Assembly (NCBI GenBank): GCA_027486755.1
Contig: JAIXOM010000047.1
Coordinates: 1-64,000, forward strand
DNA: 64,000 nt
Origin: Comamonadaceae bacterium
GTDB lineage: Bacteria; Pseudomonadota; Gammaproteobacteria; Burkholderiales; Burkholderiaceae_C
Direction of reading: 5' to 3'
Below the pieces are notes generated by a model. The model did not search any database and was not told the DNA's origin. It was given only the letters and a program-made list of their open reading frames with translations. Shown piece by piece: positions 20,703-32,195 of the stretch (within the stretch, counting starts at the first letter, position 1; each line of letters starts with the position of its first letter). The position numbers and the translations under genes were made by a program.

Positions 20703-21760
20703 ACAACCTGCATCTTGCATTGGCGATACTCGGCGCGGTGGTGCTGGCCGCGGTGGTCGCCCACGGCGCCTGGACATCGCGCAAAAACCGGCCCAAGCAG
20801 GCCGACGCTGAACCCAAGCAGGCCGGCACCGTCGATCCAGCCCTCGAAACCGGCATCGGCCAGGAGCGCCGTGAGCCAGTGCTCGAGGGCGGGGCGGAGA
20901 CCGCCGACGGATTCGGCTCTCTCCCAGCGCCCAGACGCGAGGCCGAGCTTGACAGCCTGATCGACGTCATTGCGCCGATATCGATTGATGGCGTCGTCTC
21001 GGGTGAGGCGGCGCTCGCAGCTTTGCCCAGCACCCGGCGGGTCGGCACCAAGCCCTTTGCAGTCGAGGGCCTGAGTGCCGAGACGGGTTTGTGGGAGCCG
21101 CCTGCGGCCGGTCAGCGCTACAGCGCCTTCCAGGCCGGCATACAACTGGCCAATCGCATGGGGCCGATGAACCAAATCGAGTTTTCTGAATTTGTCACCA
21201 AAGCCAGGCATTTTGCCGACGCGGTCGGCGGCGAGCCCCAGTTCCCCGACATGCTCGAAGAGGTGGCGCGTGCCCGCGAGCTCGATCAGTTCGCCGGCGA
21301 GCACGATGCGCAGCTGAGCTTCACCCTGCGCGCCCGCAACGCCGCCTGGAGCCCCGGTTATGTGCAGCAGCATGCAGCGCGGCTTGGTTTTGTGGCGGGC
21401 GTGATTCCCGGGCGCATGGTCTTGCCCGGTGAGGTCGACGGTCAGCCGCCCATCCTGGACCTTTCCTTCGATCCGCAGGCGGCCCTGGCCGACGAGCCTG
21501 ACAAGTCGGCCCTGCGCGAGGTCACCCTGACGCTGGATGTGCCCCAGGTTGAGCGCGAGGACAAACCATTTGAGCGCATGTGCGAGGCGGCTTTGAGCTT
21601 GGCTGCCAGCATGGAGGGGGCGATCACCGACGCCAAGGGTAATGCGATTCGCGCCGACACCATGGAAACCATCCATGCCGATCTGCAAAAGCTCTACGAC
21701 ACGCTGCAGGCGCGCGATCTGCCGGTCGGCTCGGCGCTGTGCCGGCGCCTGTTTTCCTGA
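20699..21760 (+). CDS. zipA: Cell division protein ZipA homolog
   Basis: ZipA anchors FtsZ at the division site. The 353-residue protein has one N-terminal membrane segment (LHLALAILGAVVLAAVVAHGA), a charged and flexible linker, and a C-terminal region (about 220-345) that fits the FtsZ-binding ZipA_C domain, including the EDKPFERMCEAALSLAASM helix and a final DLQKLYDTLQARDLPVGSALCRRLFS. Betaproteobacterial ZipA proteins are divergent, so the assignment also relies on the smc-zipA-ligA order. The ATG overlaps the smc stop. Confidence 0.88.
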   Translation: MNNLHLALAILGAVVLAAVVAHGAWTSRKNRPKQADAEPKQAGTVDPALETGIGQERREPVLEGGAETADGFGSLPAPRREAELDSLIDVIAPISIDGVVSGEAALAALPSTRRVGTKPFAVEGLSAETGLWEPPAAGQRYSAFQAGIQLANRMGPMNQIEFSEFVTKARHFADAVGGEPQFPDMLEEVARARELDQFAGEHDAQLSFTLRARNAAWSPGYVQQHAARLGFVAGVIPGRMVLPGEVDGQPPILDLSFDPQAALADEPDKSALREVTLTLDVPQVEREDKPFERMCEAALSLAASMEGAITDAKGNAIRADTMETIHADLQKLYDTLQARDLPVGSALCRRLFS

Positions 21761-24464
<2,704 letters not shown>

Positions 24465-24503
24465 GTCAACGCAACCGGTAATACCTGTGCCGCGCCGCCA
24501 CAA

Positions 24504-24578
24504 GGACCGGGAGTGGGGCCGGGCCGGCGGCCAATTTAGGGACGCATGAGGTGGCCGGCCCGGCCCCACTCCCGGTCC
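24504..24578. repeat. 25-bp perfect inverted repeat between convergent def and glnD
   Basis: The arms at 24504-24528 and 24554-24578 are exact reverse complements over 25 bases, very GC-rich (GGACCGGGAGTGGGGCCGGG then CCGGC), with a 25-nt loop containing CAATTTAGGG. It sits midway between the converging def and glnD stops, so it may act as a bidirectional terminator, although no T tract is present. The arms are much longer than a normal terminator stem, and a mobile palindromic repeat is possible. Confidence 0.75.
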
Positions 24579-24602
24579 GCTCTCACCGAAGAAGCATCAA
24601 GC

Positions 24603-27227
24603 TCAAGCCCGCAGCGCCTCCAGCAACTCCGTCTCAATCGCGATCTGCGCCTTGTTCTGCTGCAGTTCCACCCCGTCAATCAGAAAGGTGTCTTCCACCC
24701 GTTCGCCCAGGGTGCTGATCTTGGCCAGCATCACGTTGATGCGGTGGCCGGCCAGCACGCGGGCGATCGAGTACAGCAGGCCGGCGCGGTCGCTGGCCGA
24801 GACGCTGAGCAGCCAGCGCTGGGCTTTTTCGTCGGGCCGCAGTTCCACCCGGGGGGCCACCGGAAAGCTCTTGACCCGCCGCGAGACCCGGCCTCGGCTG
24901 GGGTCGGGCAGGGCGCCGGGCTGGGCCAGGGTGCGGGCCAGCTCGACCTCGATCATGCCGGCCAGCTCGCGGTAATGCTCAGCCAGGTCGGGGCTGACCA
25001 CCTGGAAGGTGTCGAGAGCGAAGCCGTTGTTGGCGGTGTGGATGCGGGCGTCGAGGATGGAAAAACCAGCTTGGTCGAAATAGCCACAAATGCGGGCGAA
25101 AAGGTCGTTTTGGTCGGGGGTGTAGACCAGCACCTGCAGGCCCTCGCCGGTGGCTGAGGCCCGGGCGCGCACCATAGGGCTGGGCTGGCCCACATGGCGC
25201 GAGAGTTGGCGCGCATGCCAAGCGATGTCGGCTGCGTCGTGGCGCATGAAGTAACCGACGTCGAGCGTGTCCCACAGCGCCTTGTGCGATTCAAAGGGCT
25301 GGCTGTGCAGGGCCAGCATGGTCAGCGCTTCGCGCTTGCGCGATTCAACCTCGGCATCGGCATCGGGCGCCCGGCCGCCCAAGACCCGCAGGGTATAGCG
25401 GTACAGGTCGGCCAGCAGCTTGCCCTTCCAGGCATTCCAGACCTTGGGGCTGGTGCCGCGGATATCGGCCACCGTCAGGAGGTAGAGCGCCGTCAGGTAG
25501 CGCTCCTTGCCCACGCGCTTGGCAAAGCTGGCGATCACGTCCGGGTCGCTCAGGTCTTCCTTTTGGGCGATGCGGCTCATGCTCAAGTGCTCGGTCACCA
25601 GGAACTCGATCAGGCGGGCGTCTTCGCGGGCAATGCCATGTTGGCGGCAAAAAAGGCGCACTTCGCGCCCGCCGAGCTCGGAATGGTCGCCACCCCGGCC
25701 TTTGGCAATGTCATGAAACAGGGCGGCGATGTAGAGAATCCAAGGCTTGTCCCAGCCGGCAGCCAGCTGGGAGCAGGCCGGGTACTCGTGGGAATGCTCG
25801 GCCATAAAGAAGCGCCGTACATTGCGCAGCACCATCAGGATGTGCTGATCGACGGTGTACACATGAAACAGGTCGTGCTGCATTTGCCCGACGATGCGGC
25901 GAAACACCCAGAGGTAGCGCCCGAGCACCGAGGTCTGGTTCATCAGCCTGATCGCGTGGGTGATGCCTTCGGGCTGCAACAGGATCTGGCGAAAGGTGTC
26001 GCGGTTGACCGGGTCGCGCCTGAAGCTGCCGTTCATGGTGCCGCGGGCGTTGTAGAGCGCGCGCAGGGTACGGGCCGACAGGGCTTTGATGCCGGGCTCG
26101 GTTTGATAGACCAGGAAGGTCTGGAGAATGGCACAGGGATTTTTCAGGTACAGGTCGTCGCTGGCCACCTCAAGCTGACCGGCTTTGTCCCAGAAGTCAT
26201 CGTTGATGCGCCGCAGCGGGTAGTCGCTCGGCGCCAGTCGCTCCTCAATGCCCAGCAGCAAAATCTGGTTGAGCTGGGCCACCGCTTTGGCCGCCCAGTA
26301 GTAGCGGCGCATGAGCATCTCGCTGACCCGCATGCTGCCTTTGCGCGGCCGGCCATCGGCATCGAGCTCAGCCTGGTAACCGAAGGACTGTGCCACGCTG
26401 GTTTGCAAGTCGAACACCAAGCGGTCTTCGCGGCGGCCGGCCAGCAGGTGCAGGCGCAGCCGAATCAGGCTGAGCAGGGCCTCGTTGGCCTTGATGCGGC
26501 GCACTTCAAATTCGGTGAGCAGGCCTTGCTCGGCCATCTCGTCCCAGTTGCGGCCCAGTCCTGCCGCCCGCGCCACCCATAGGATGATCTGCAGATCGCG
26601 CAGGCCACCGGGTGACTCCTTGCAATTGGGTTCGAGCGAGTAGGGCGTGTCTTCGTATTTGGTGTGCCGCTGGCGCATCTCCAGCGTCTTGGCGACAAAA
26701 AAGGCCTGCGGATCGAGTTGCTGTGTCAGTTGCTCGAGCAGGGCCGCATATTGGCTGCGCGAGCCGGCCACGAGACGGGCTTCGAGCAGCGAGGTCTGGA
26801 TGGTGATGTCGCGCGCTGCTTCTTGCAGGCATTCGCTGGGGCTGCGAACGCTGGAGCCGATCTCTAGGCCGCAGTCCCAGCACAGGCTGATAAAGCCTTC
26901 CAGGCGCTGCTGCAGGCTCTGCCCGTCGGCACCGGTGGCACTGAGCTCGGCCCCCTCGGGCAGGAGCAGGAGCACGTCGATGTCGGAATGGGGAAACAGC
27001 TCCCCACGGCCGTAGCCGCCCACCGCAATCAGGCTGCAGCCTGCTTCAAAGCCAGCTTGCTGCCAAAGTTGCCTGAGCGTTTGGTCGGTGTGCAGGGCCA
27101 GTTTTTGCAGCAGTTTGCGCACGCCGCGCGGCGACGCGCCGGTGCCGGCTTCAGCCAGCAGCTCGGTCTTGCCCCGCCGATAGCGCTCGCGCCATTGGGC
27201 TTGCCGCTCGGGATGGGCCAGCGCCAT
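24603..27227 (-). CDS. glnD: Bifunctional [protein-PII] uridylyltransferase / uridylyl-removing enzyme
   Basis: GlnD senses glutamine and adds or removes UMP on PII proteins, controlling nitrogen assimilation. The 874-residue protein has a nucleotidyltransferase domain (GGYGRGELFPHSDIDVLLLL), a GlnD-type linker, an HD hydrolase domain (LFHDIAKGRGGDHSELGG), and two C-terminal ACT domains (GLQVLVYTPDQNDLFARICG and RWLLSVSASDRAGLLYSIAR). All parts are present and the length is typical. It starts 24 nt after map, forming the common map-glnD pair. Confidence 0.96.
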   Translation of the reverse strand: MALAHPERQAQWRERYRRGKTELLAEAGTGASPRGVRKLLQKLALHTDQTLRQLWQQAGFEAGCSLIAVGGYGRGELFPHSDIDVLLLLPEGAELSATGADGQSLQQRLEGFISLCWDCGLEIGSSVRSPSECLQEAARDITIQTSLLEARLVAGSRSQYAALLEQLTQQLDPQAFFVAKTLEMRQRHTKYEDTPYSLEPNCKESPGGLRDLQIILWVARAAGLGRNWDEMAEQGLLTEFEVRRIKANEALLSLIRLRLHLLAGRREDRLVFDLQTSVAQSFGYQAELDADGRPRKGSMRVSEMLMRRYYWAAKAVAQLNQILLLGIEERLAPSDYPLRRINDDFWDKAGQLEVASDDLYLKNPCAILQTFLVYQTEPGIKALSARTLRALYNARGTMNGSFRRDPVNRDTFRQILLQPEGITHAIRLMNQTSVLGRYLWVFRRIVGQMQHDLFHVYTVDQHILMVLRNVRRFFMAEHSHEYPACSQLAAGWDKPWILYIAALFHDIAKGRGGDHSELGGREVRLFCRQHGIAREDARLIEFLVTEHLSMSRIAQKEDLSDPDVIASFAKRVGKERYLTALYLLTVADIRGTSPKVWNAWKGKLLADLYRYTLRVLGGRAPDADAEVESRKREALTMLALHSQPFESHKALWDTLDVGYFMRHDAADIAWHARQLSRHVGQPSPMVRARASATGEGLQVLVYTPDQNDLFARICGYFDQAGFSILDARIHTANNGFALDTFQVVSPDLAEHYRELAGMIEVELARTLAQPGALPDPSRGRVSRRVKSFPVAPRVELRPDEKAQRWLLSVSASDRAGLLYSIARVLAGHRINVMLAKISTLGERVEDTFLIDGVELQQNKAQIAIETELLEALRA

Positions 27228-27251
27228 GGTCTTGGGCCTGACCGGTCTAAC

Positions 27252-28079
27252 TCAGGCGCCGGCCAGTGCTGGGGCCGAGACGAAGTCGGGCACCGCCGGG
27301 CTGCCGCTAGAGACGGTGAGCACCTCATAGCCAGTGGGGGTGACCAGCACCGTGTGCTCCCATTGGGCCGACAGGGAATGGTCGCGTGTGACGATGGTCC
27401 AGCCGTCTTTTTCTGGGCCGTCCTTGATGTCGCGCTTGCCCAGATTGATCATGGGCTCGATGGTGAAGACCATCCCGGCGCGCAGCTCTTCGAGCGTGCC
27501 GGGGCGGCCGTAATGCAGCACCTGCGGCTCTTCGTGGAACTTCTTGCCGATGCCGTGACCGCAGAACTCGCGCACGATGGTGTAGCCCTGACGCTCGGCA
27601 AAGACTTGAATGGCGTGGCCGATGTCGCCCAGTCTCACGCCGGGCTTGACCTTGGCAATGCCATGCCACATCGCCTCGTAGGTGACCTGGCACAGGCGCT
27701 TGGCCGCGATCGAGCACTCGCCCACCAGGAACATGCGCGAGGTATCGCCATGCCAGCCGTCCTTGATGGTGGTCACGTCGATGTTGACGATGTCGCCTTT
27801 TTTCAGCGCCTTGTCATTGGGAATGCCGTGGCAAACCACATGATTGACCGAGGTGCATAAGCTCTTGGGGTAGGGCGCATAGCCAGGCGGCTGGTAGCCC
27901 AGGGGTGCCGGTACCGTGCCTTGCACCTGGGTCATGTAGTCATGCGCCAGGCGGTCGATCTCGTTGGTGGTGATGCCGGGCTTGACGAAGGGGGTCAGGT
28001 AGTCCAGCACTTCGGAGGCCAGTCGGCCGGCCAGGCGCATACCAGCCGCGCCTGCCTCGTCTTTGATGGTGATGCTCAT
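27252..28079 (-). CDS. map: Methionine aminopeptidase type I
   Basis: Map removes the initiator methionine after deformylation. The 275-residue M24 enzyme shows the metal-ligand and active-site segments NIDVTTIKDGWHGDTSRMF (two Asp), GHGIGKKFHEEP (His), FTIEPMIN (Glu) and WEHTVLVT (Glu). The substrate His lies in NHVVCHGIPND. No extra N-terminal domain is present, so it is a type Ia enzyme. It lies 58 nt after a methyltransferase gene and precedes glnD. Functionally it follows Def, which is encoded on the opposite strand about 3 kb away. Confidence 0.96.
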   Translation of the reverse strand: MSITIKDEAGAAGMRLAGRLASEVLDYLTPFVKPGITTNEIDRLAHDYMTQVQGTVPAPLGYQPPGYAPYPKSLCTSVNHVVCHGIPNDKALKKGDIVNIDVTTIKDGWHGDTSRMFLVGECSIAAKRLCQVTYEAMWHGIAKVKPGVRLGDIGHAIQVFAERQGYTIVREFCGHGIGKKFHEEPQVLHYGRPGTLEELRAGMVFTIEPMINLGKRDIKDGPEKDGWTIVTRDHSLSAQWEHTVLVTPTGYEVLTVSSGSPAVPDFVSAPALAGA

Positions 28080-28137
28080 AAGCGAGGATTATCGCCGCCC
28101 AGCGACTGCTTCGCTGACCCCACCGCTCAAGCCGGGC

Positions 28138-28722
28138 TCAGGGCAGAACGTAGCGCGCTGGCTGCGAGGCCGGTATTTCACGCACGGCGGCAATGCGCTG
28201 CACAAAGCGCCCCGCACCGCCGGCTGCGTCCGGCTCGAAGCCGTCTTCAAAAGCCACCACCCGCAGCGTCGAACAGGCGCGCAGCAGCTCACCGGGCTGG
28301 AGCAAGAACTCCGGCCTTGAGGGGCGGCCTATGGTTTCCTGTCCGGCGGCAAAGGTTTCGTAAATCAGCACGCCGCCCGCGTCCACGCTCTCGATCACGG
28401 TGGGCAGCAGAGCGCGCCAAAGGTAGTTGGTCACCACCACACCGGCAAAGCGCTGGCCGTTCAGGGGCCAGCTGCTGCCTTCTATATCGGCCACCATGGT
28501 CTGGCAGTGCTCCGGCGGCAGGGCGATGACGGCCAGCGCAGCTGCGTCACGGTCTATGCCTACAACGGGATGGCCTTGCTGGACAAACCAGGCCAGATGG
28601 CGGCCCGAGCCGCAGGCGATGTCCAGCACCCGGCCCTGGCTGGGCACCAAGTGCGACCAGCGCCGAACCCAGGCACTGGCTCTGGCGGCCAGTGCAGCGG
28701 CGTCAGGGTCAGGCAGGTTCAT
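28138..28722 (-). CDS. Class I SAM-dependent methyltransferase, substrate unknown
   Basis: A 194-residue soluble protein with a Rossmann methyltransferase fold: SAM-binding motif I VLDIACGSGRHLAWF (about residues 32-46), the acidic residue after strand 2 in VVGIDRDAAAL, and VVVTNYLWRALLP at motif IV. It resembles small TehB/UbiE-like methyltransferases of unknown substrate. It begins 4 nt after a 41-residue membrane protein gene, suggesting co-expression. I would not assign a substrate. Confidence 0.85.
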   Translation of the reverse strand: MNLPDPDAAALAARASAWVRRWSHLVPSQGRVLDIACGSGRHLAWFVQQGHPVVGIDRDAAALAVIALPPEHCQTMVADIEGSSWPLNGQRFAGVVVTNYLWRALLPTVIESVDAGGVLIYETFAAGQETIGRPSRPEFLLQPGELLRACSTLRVVAFEDGFEPDAAGGAGRFVQRIAAVREIPASQPARYVLP

Positions 28723-28726
28723 GGTT

Positions 28727-28852
28727 TTAGAAGCAGGCCCAGACCTGCTCGGCCAACATCACCAGAAAGGCCGGCTGCAGATACAGCATGAAAACGCCGG
28801 CACTGAGCACGAGCAGGGCGCTCCACAGGGCGATGCGTTGCGTGCGGTTCAT
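28727..28852 (-). CDS. Small 41-residue single-span membrane protein
   Basis: A 41-residue ORF starting with ATG at 28852: a short basic head (MNRTQR) followed by hydrophobic stretches IALWSALLVLSAGVFMLYLQ and PAFLVMLAEQVWACF, and a stop 4 nt before the methyltransferase start. The positive-inside head and one or two spans are typical of small inner-membrane proteins. The spacing to both neighbours (26 nt after the MFS gene, 4 nt before the methyltransferase) supports translation. Function unknown. Confidence 0.65.
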   Translation of the reverse strand: MNRTQRIALWSALLVLSAGVFMLYLQPAFLVMLAEQVWACF

Positions 28853-28878
28853 GCGGCTTGTAGGGGATTTGATGGGGG

Positions 28879-30093
28879 TCAGGCTGGCACCGGCTTGCGC
28901 ACAATAGGCGCTTCCCGCACAGGCAGGTTGACCAGGGCCGCAAAGATGCCCAGGGCGATGGCGATGTACCAGACCATGTTGTAGCTGCCGGTCAGGTCGT
29001 ACAGGTAGCCGCCGAGCCAGACGCCCGCAAAAGAGCCGAGCTGGTGGCTGAAGAAGACCGAGCCGCTGAGCATGGACAGGTACTTGACGCCAAAGATATG
29101 GGCTACGGCAGCATTGGTCACCGGCACCGTCGACAGCCACAGCAGGCCCATGACCGAGGCAAACACATAGACGCTCCAGGGGCTCAGCGGCACCAGCAGG
29201 AAGACCGAAATGGCCACCGCGCGGGCCAGATAAATAAAGGCCAGGATCAGGCGCTTGGAGTGCTTTTGCGCCAGCGAGCCCGCCAGGTAGGTGCCGAAGA
29301 TGTTGAACAGCCCGATCAGCGCCAAGGCCATGCCGGCCACGCCAGGCTCCAGGCCCGCGTCGCGCAGGTAGCTGGGCATGTGAATGCCGATGAAGACCAC
29401 CTGAAAGCCGCAGACGAAGTAGCCCGCTGTGAGCAGCTGAAAGCTGGGGTAGCGCAAGGCCTCCTTGAGCGCCTGCCTGACCGTCTGTTCGCCCAGCCCA
29501 GCCGGCGGACCTACCTTTTCGTTGAGCCCGCGGGCCAGCGGCAGCATCAGCAGGCAGCTGACCGCCATCAGCAGCAGGGTTTGCTGCCAACCCCAGTGCC
29601 CGATCAGCCAGGCTTCGATCGGAACCAAGGCAAATTGGCCAAAGGAGCCGGCCGCGCCCACCACCCCCATGGCCCAGGCGCGTTTTTCTGGGGCGATATT
29701 GCGGCCTATGACCCCGTAGACCACCGAATACGTGGTGCCGGACTGGGCCGCACCGACCAGCAAGCCGGCGGCCAGGGTAAATTGCCAGCCCTCGGTGGCC
29801 AGCGCCATGCCGCTCAGCCCCAGCAGGTAGAGCAGGCTGCCGACCATGACGACCCGCATCGCGCCATAGCGGTCGGCCGCCATGCCCGCCACGATCCCCA
29901 ACAGGCCCCAAACCAGGTTTTGAACGCCAATGGCCACCGAAAAGGTTTCGCGCTGCCAGCCGTGGGTCTGGGTGATGGGCAGCAGCCACAGACCAAAACC
30001 GTGCCGTACGCCCATGGACAGGGTGACGATCAGGGCGCCACAGACCATGAGCTGGACCATGGGCAGGGCATCGGGGCGGGAGGCGTTGGTCAT
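28879..30093 (-). CDS. MFS transporter
   Basis: A 404-residue inner-membrane carrier with about 12 hydrophobic segments. The loop between spans 2 and 3 carries the MFS motif A form GIVAGMAADRYGAMRVVM. The N-terminal GVRHGFGLWLLPITQTHGWQ region is common in MFS carriers of the oxalate/monocarboxylate type, but the substrate cannot be read from the sequence. The start is ATG at 30093; the open frame continues 13 codons further upstream without support. It faces away from parE across a 130-nt region holding a LexA-type box. Confidence 0.85.
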   Translation of the reverse strand: MTNASRPDALPMVQLMVCGALIVTLSMGVRHGFGLWLLPITQTHGWQRETFSVAIGVQNLVWGLLGIVAGMAADRYGAMRVVMVGSLLYLLGLSGMALATEGWQFTLAAGLLVGAAQSGTTYSVVYGVIGRNIAPEKRAWAMGVVGAAGSFGQFALVPIEAWLIGHWGWQQTLLLMAVSCLLMLPLARGLNEKVGPPAGLGEQTVRQALKEALRYPSFQLLTAGYFVCGFQVVFIGIHMPSYLRDAGLEPGVAGMALALIGLFNIFGTYLAGSLAQKHSKRLILAFIYLARAVAISVFLLVPLSPWSVYVFASVMGLLWLSTVPVTNAAVAHIFGVKYLSMLSGSVFFSHQLGSFAGVWLGGYLYDLTGSYNMVWYIAIALGIFAALVNLPVREAPIVRKPVPA

Positions 30094-30160
30094 GTGTGAA
30101 ATGTAGCCATGCCCCCGGGCCTTGTCTGTCACCTAGGGCTGGGGTCGTAGACCCGGTAAA

Positions 30161-30176
30161 CTGTATATTTATCCAG
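30161..30176. promoter_or_regulatory. LexA (SOS) box in the parE / MFS divergent promoter region
   Basis: CTGTATATTTATCCAG has the CTG-N10-CAG form of the LexA operator. With flanks the match extends to AACTGTATATTTATCCAGTA, 17 of 20 positions of the gammaproteobacterial consensus TACTGTATATATATACAGTA. It lies 48 nt upstream of the parE ATG and 68 nt from the MFS ATG. A possible parE -10, TACAAT, is at 30196-30201, so the box would overlap the -35 area. Binding is inferred from the motif only. Confidence 0.6.
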
Positions 30177-30223
30177 TAAAGCTGTAGCGGCCCACTACAA
30201 TCGCCCACTTTCGCGTACCGACC

Positions 30224-32194
30224 ATGACAGCCAAGCCCAGCACAGACTATTCCGAAAGTTCCATCCGAGTCCTCAAGGGGCTCGAGCCTGTCAAGCAGCG
30301 GCCGGGCATGTACACCCGCACCGACAACCCGCTGCACATCTTGCAAGAGGTGATCGACAACGCCGCCGACGAGGCGCTGGCCGGCCACGGCAAGAAGATA
30401 CGCCTGATGCTGCACAGCGACGGCTCGGTCAGCATCGAAGACGAAGGCCGGGGCATCCCCTATGGCTTGCACCCCCAGGAGAAGGCGCCGGTCATCGAGC
30501 TGGTCTTCACCCGCTTGCATGCCGGCGGCAAGTTCGACAAGGGGCAGGGCGGGGCCTACAGCTTTTCAGGCGGCCTGCATGGGGTGGGCGTGAGCGTCAC
30601 CAACGCACTGGCCAAACGGCTGGAGGTCAGCAGCTACCGCGAGGGCCAGGTGGCGCGTCTGGTGTTTTCTGCTGGCGATGTGATCGAGCCGCTGCAGCTG
30701 CGCAAGGCCGGCGAAGGTGACCGGCGCCAAGGCACTACGGTGCGTGTCTGGCCCGACCCCAAGTACTTCGACAGTGCCGCTATCCCTCCAAATGAGCTGG
30801 TGCACCTGCTGCGCAGCAAGGCGGTGCTGATGCCCGGCGTGAGCGTCAGCCTCAGCCATGAGAAAACCCGCGAAACCCAGACCTGGCTCTACAAGGGCGG
30901 GCTGCACGACTACCTGCAGCAGACCCTCAGTGCCGACCCGGTCATTCCCATGTTCGAGGGCGAGGGCTATGCCGACGCCGCCCATGAGAGCTTTGCCGAG
31001 GGCGAGGGCGTGCAGTGGTGCGTGGCCTTTACCGAAGACGGACAGCCGGTGCGCGAAAGCTATGTCAATCTGATCCCGACCACCGCTGGTGGCACCCATG
31101 ACAGCGGCTTGCGCGAAGGCCTGTTTCAGGCCATCAAGAGCTTCATCGACCTGCACAGCCTGCTGCCCAAGGGCGTCAAGCTGATGCCCGAAGACGTGTT
31201 TGCTCGGGCCAGCTATGTGCTCTCGGCCAAGGTGCTGGACCCGCAGTTTCAAGGGCAGGTCAAGGAAAGGCTCAATTCGCGCGATGCGGTGCGCCTGGTC
31301 TCGAGCTTTGTGCGGCCCACGCTCGAGCTCTGGCTCAACCAGCACGTGGACTACGGCAAAAAGCTGGCCGAACTGGCCATCCGCGCCGCACAGACCCGCC
31401 AAAGAGCGGGCCAGAAGGTGGAAAAGCGCAAGGGCTCGGGCGTGGCGGTGCTGCCGGGCAAGCTCACCGACTGCGAGAGCAAGGATTTGTCGCTCAACGA
31501 GGTGTTTTTGGTCGAGGGCGATTCAGCCGGCGGCAGCGCCAAGATGGGCCGCGACAAGGAAACCCAGGCCATCTTGCCCTTGCGCGGCAAGGTACTCAAT
31601 ACCTGGGAGGTTGAGCGCGATCGCCTGTTTGCCAACACCGAGATCCACGATATTTCGGTGGCCATTGGCGTCGATCCCCATGGCCCAAACGACGAGCCCG
31701 ATTTAAGCGGGCTGCGTTATGGCAAGGTCTGCATCCTCTCGGATGCCGACGTTGACGGCTCGCACATACAGGTCTTGCTGCTGACCTTGTTCTTCCGCCA
31801 CTTCCCCAAGCTGATCGAGCGCGGCCATGTGTATGTGGCCCGCCCGCCGCTGTTCAGGGTGGATGCGCCGGCGCGCGGCAAGAAGCCGGCGGCCAAGGTC
31901 TACGCGCTCGACGAAGGCGAGCTCACTGCCATCCTGGACAAGCTGCGCAAGGACGGAGTGCGTGAAGGCGCCTGGGCCATCAGCCGCTTCAAGGGCTTGG
32001 GCGAGATGAGCGCCGAGCAGCTCTGGGACACCACCCTCAACCCCGATACCCGCCGCCTGCTGCCGGTCCATTTAGGCCAGCTGGACTTTGCACAAACCGA
32101 ACAGCTGATCACCAAGCTCATGGGCAAGGGCGAGGCCGGAGCCCGCCGCGAGCTGATGGAGCTGCACGGTGACAGCGTGGAAGTGGACATCTGA
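30224..32194 (+). CDS. parE: DNA topoisomerase IV subunit B
   Basis: ParE is the ATPase subunit of topoisomerase IV, which unlinks daughter chromosomes. The 656-residue protein has the GHKL ATPase domain (EVIDNAADEALAGHG, DEGRGIPYGLHP, GGLHGVGVSVTNAL), the transducer domain and the TOPRIM domain (LVEGDSAGGSAKMGRD and SDADVDGSHIQVLLL, carrying Glu and Asp metal ligands). The length is as expected for ParE rather than GyrB. It is followed after 1 nt by a lytic transglycosylase gene and then parC. A LexA-type box precedes it. Confidence 0.96.
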   Translation: MTAKPSTDYSESSIRVLKGLEPVKQRPGMYTRTDNPLHILQEVIDNAADEALAGHGKKIRLMLHSDGSVSIEDEGRGIPYGLHPQEKAPVIELVFTRLHAGGKFDKGQGGAYSFSGGLHGVGVSVTNALAKRLEVSSYREGQVARLVFSAGDVIEPLQLRKAGEGDRRQGTTVRVWPDPKYFDSAAIPPNELVHLLRSKAVLMPGVSVSLSHEKTRETQTWLYKGGLHDYLQQTLSADPVIPMFEGEGYADAAHESFAEGEGVQWCVAFTEDGQPVRESYVNLIPTTAGGTHDSGLREGLFQAIKSFIDLHSLLPKGVKLMPEDVFARASYVLSAKVLDPQFQGQVKERLNSRDAVRLVSSFVRPTLELWLNQHVDYGKKLAELAIRAAQTRQRAGQKVEKRKGSGVAVLPGKLTDCESKDLSLNEVFLVEGDSAGGSAKMGRDKETQAILPLRGKVLNTWEVERDRLFANTEIHDISVAIGVDPHGPNDEPDLSGLRYGKVCILSDADVDGSHIQVLLLTLFFRHFPKLIERGHVYVARPPLFRVDAPARGKKPAAKVYALDEGELTAILDKLRKDGVREGAWAISRFKGLGEMSAEQLWDTTLNPDTRRLLPVHLGQLDFAQTEQLITKLMGKGEAGARRELMELHGDSVEVDI

Positions 32195-32195
32195 T

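Noticed and set aside
18399-20777. Long antisense ORF over smc (about 790 codons)
   Set aside because: It mirrors the smc frame in GC-rich DNA and has no recognised domains; smc itself is unmistakable.
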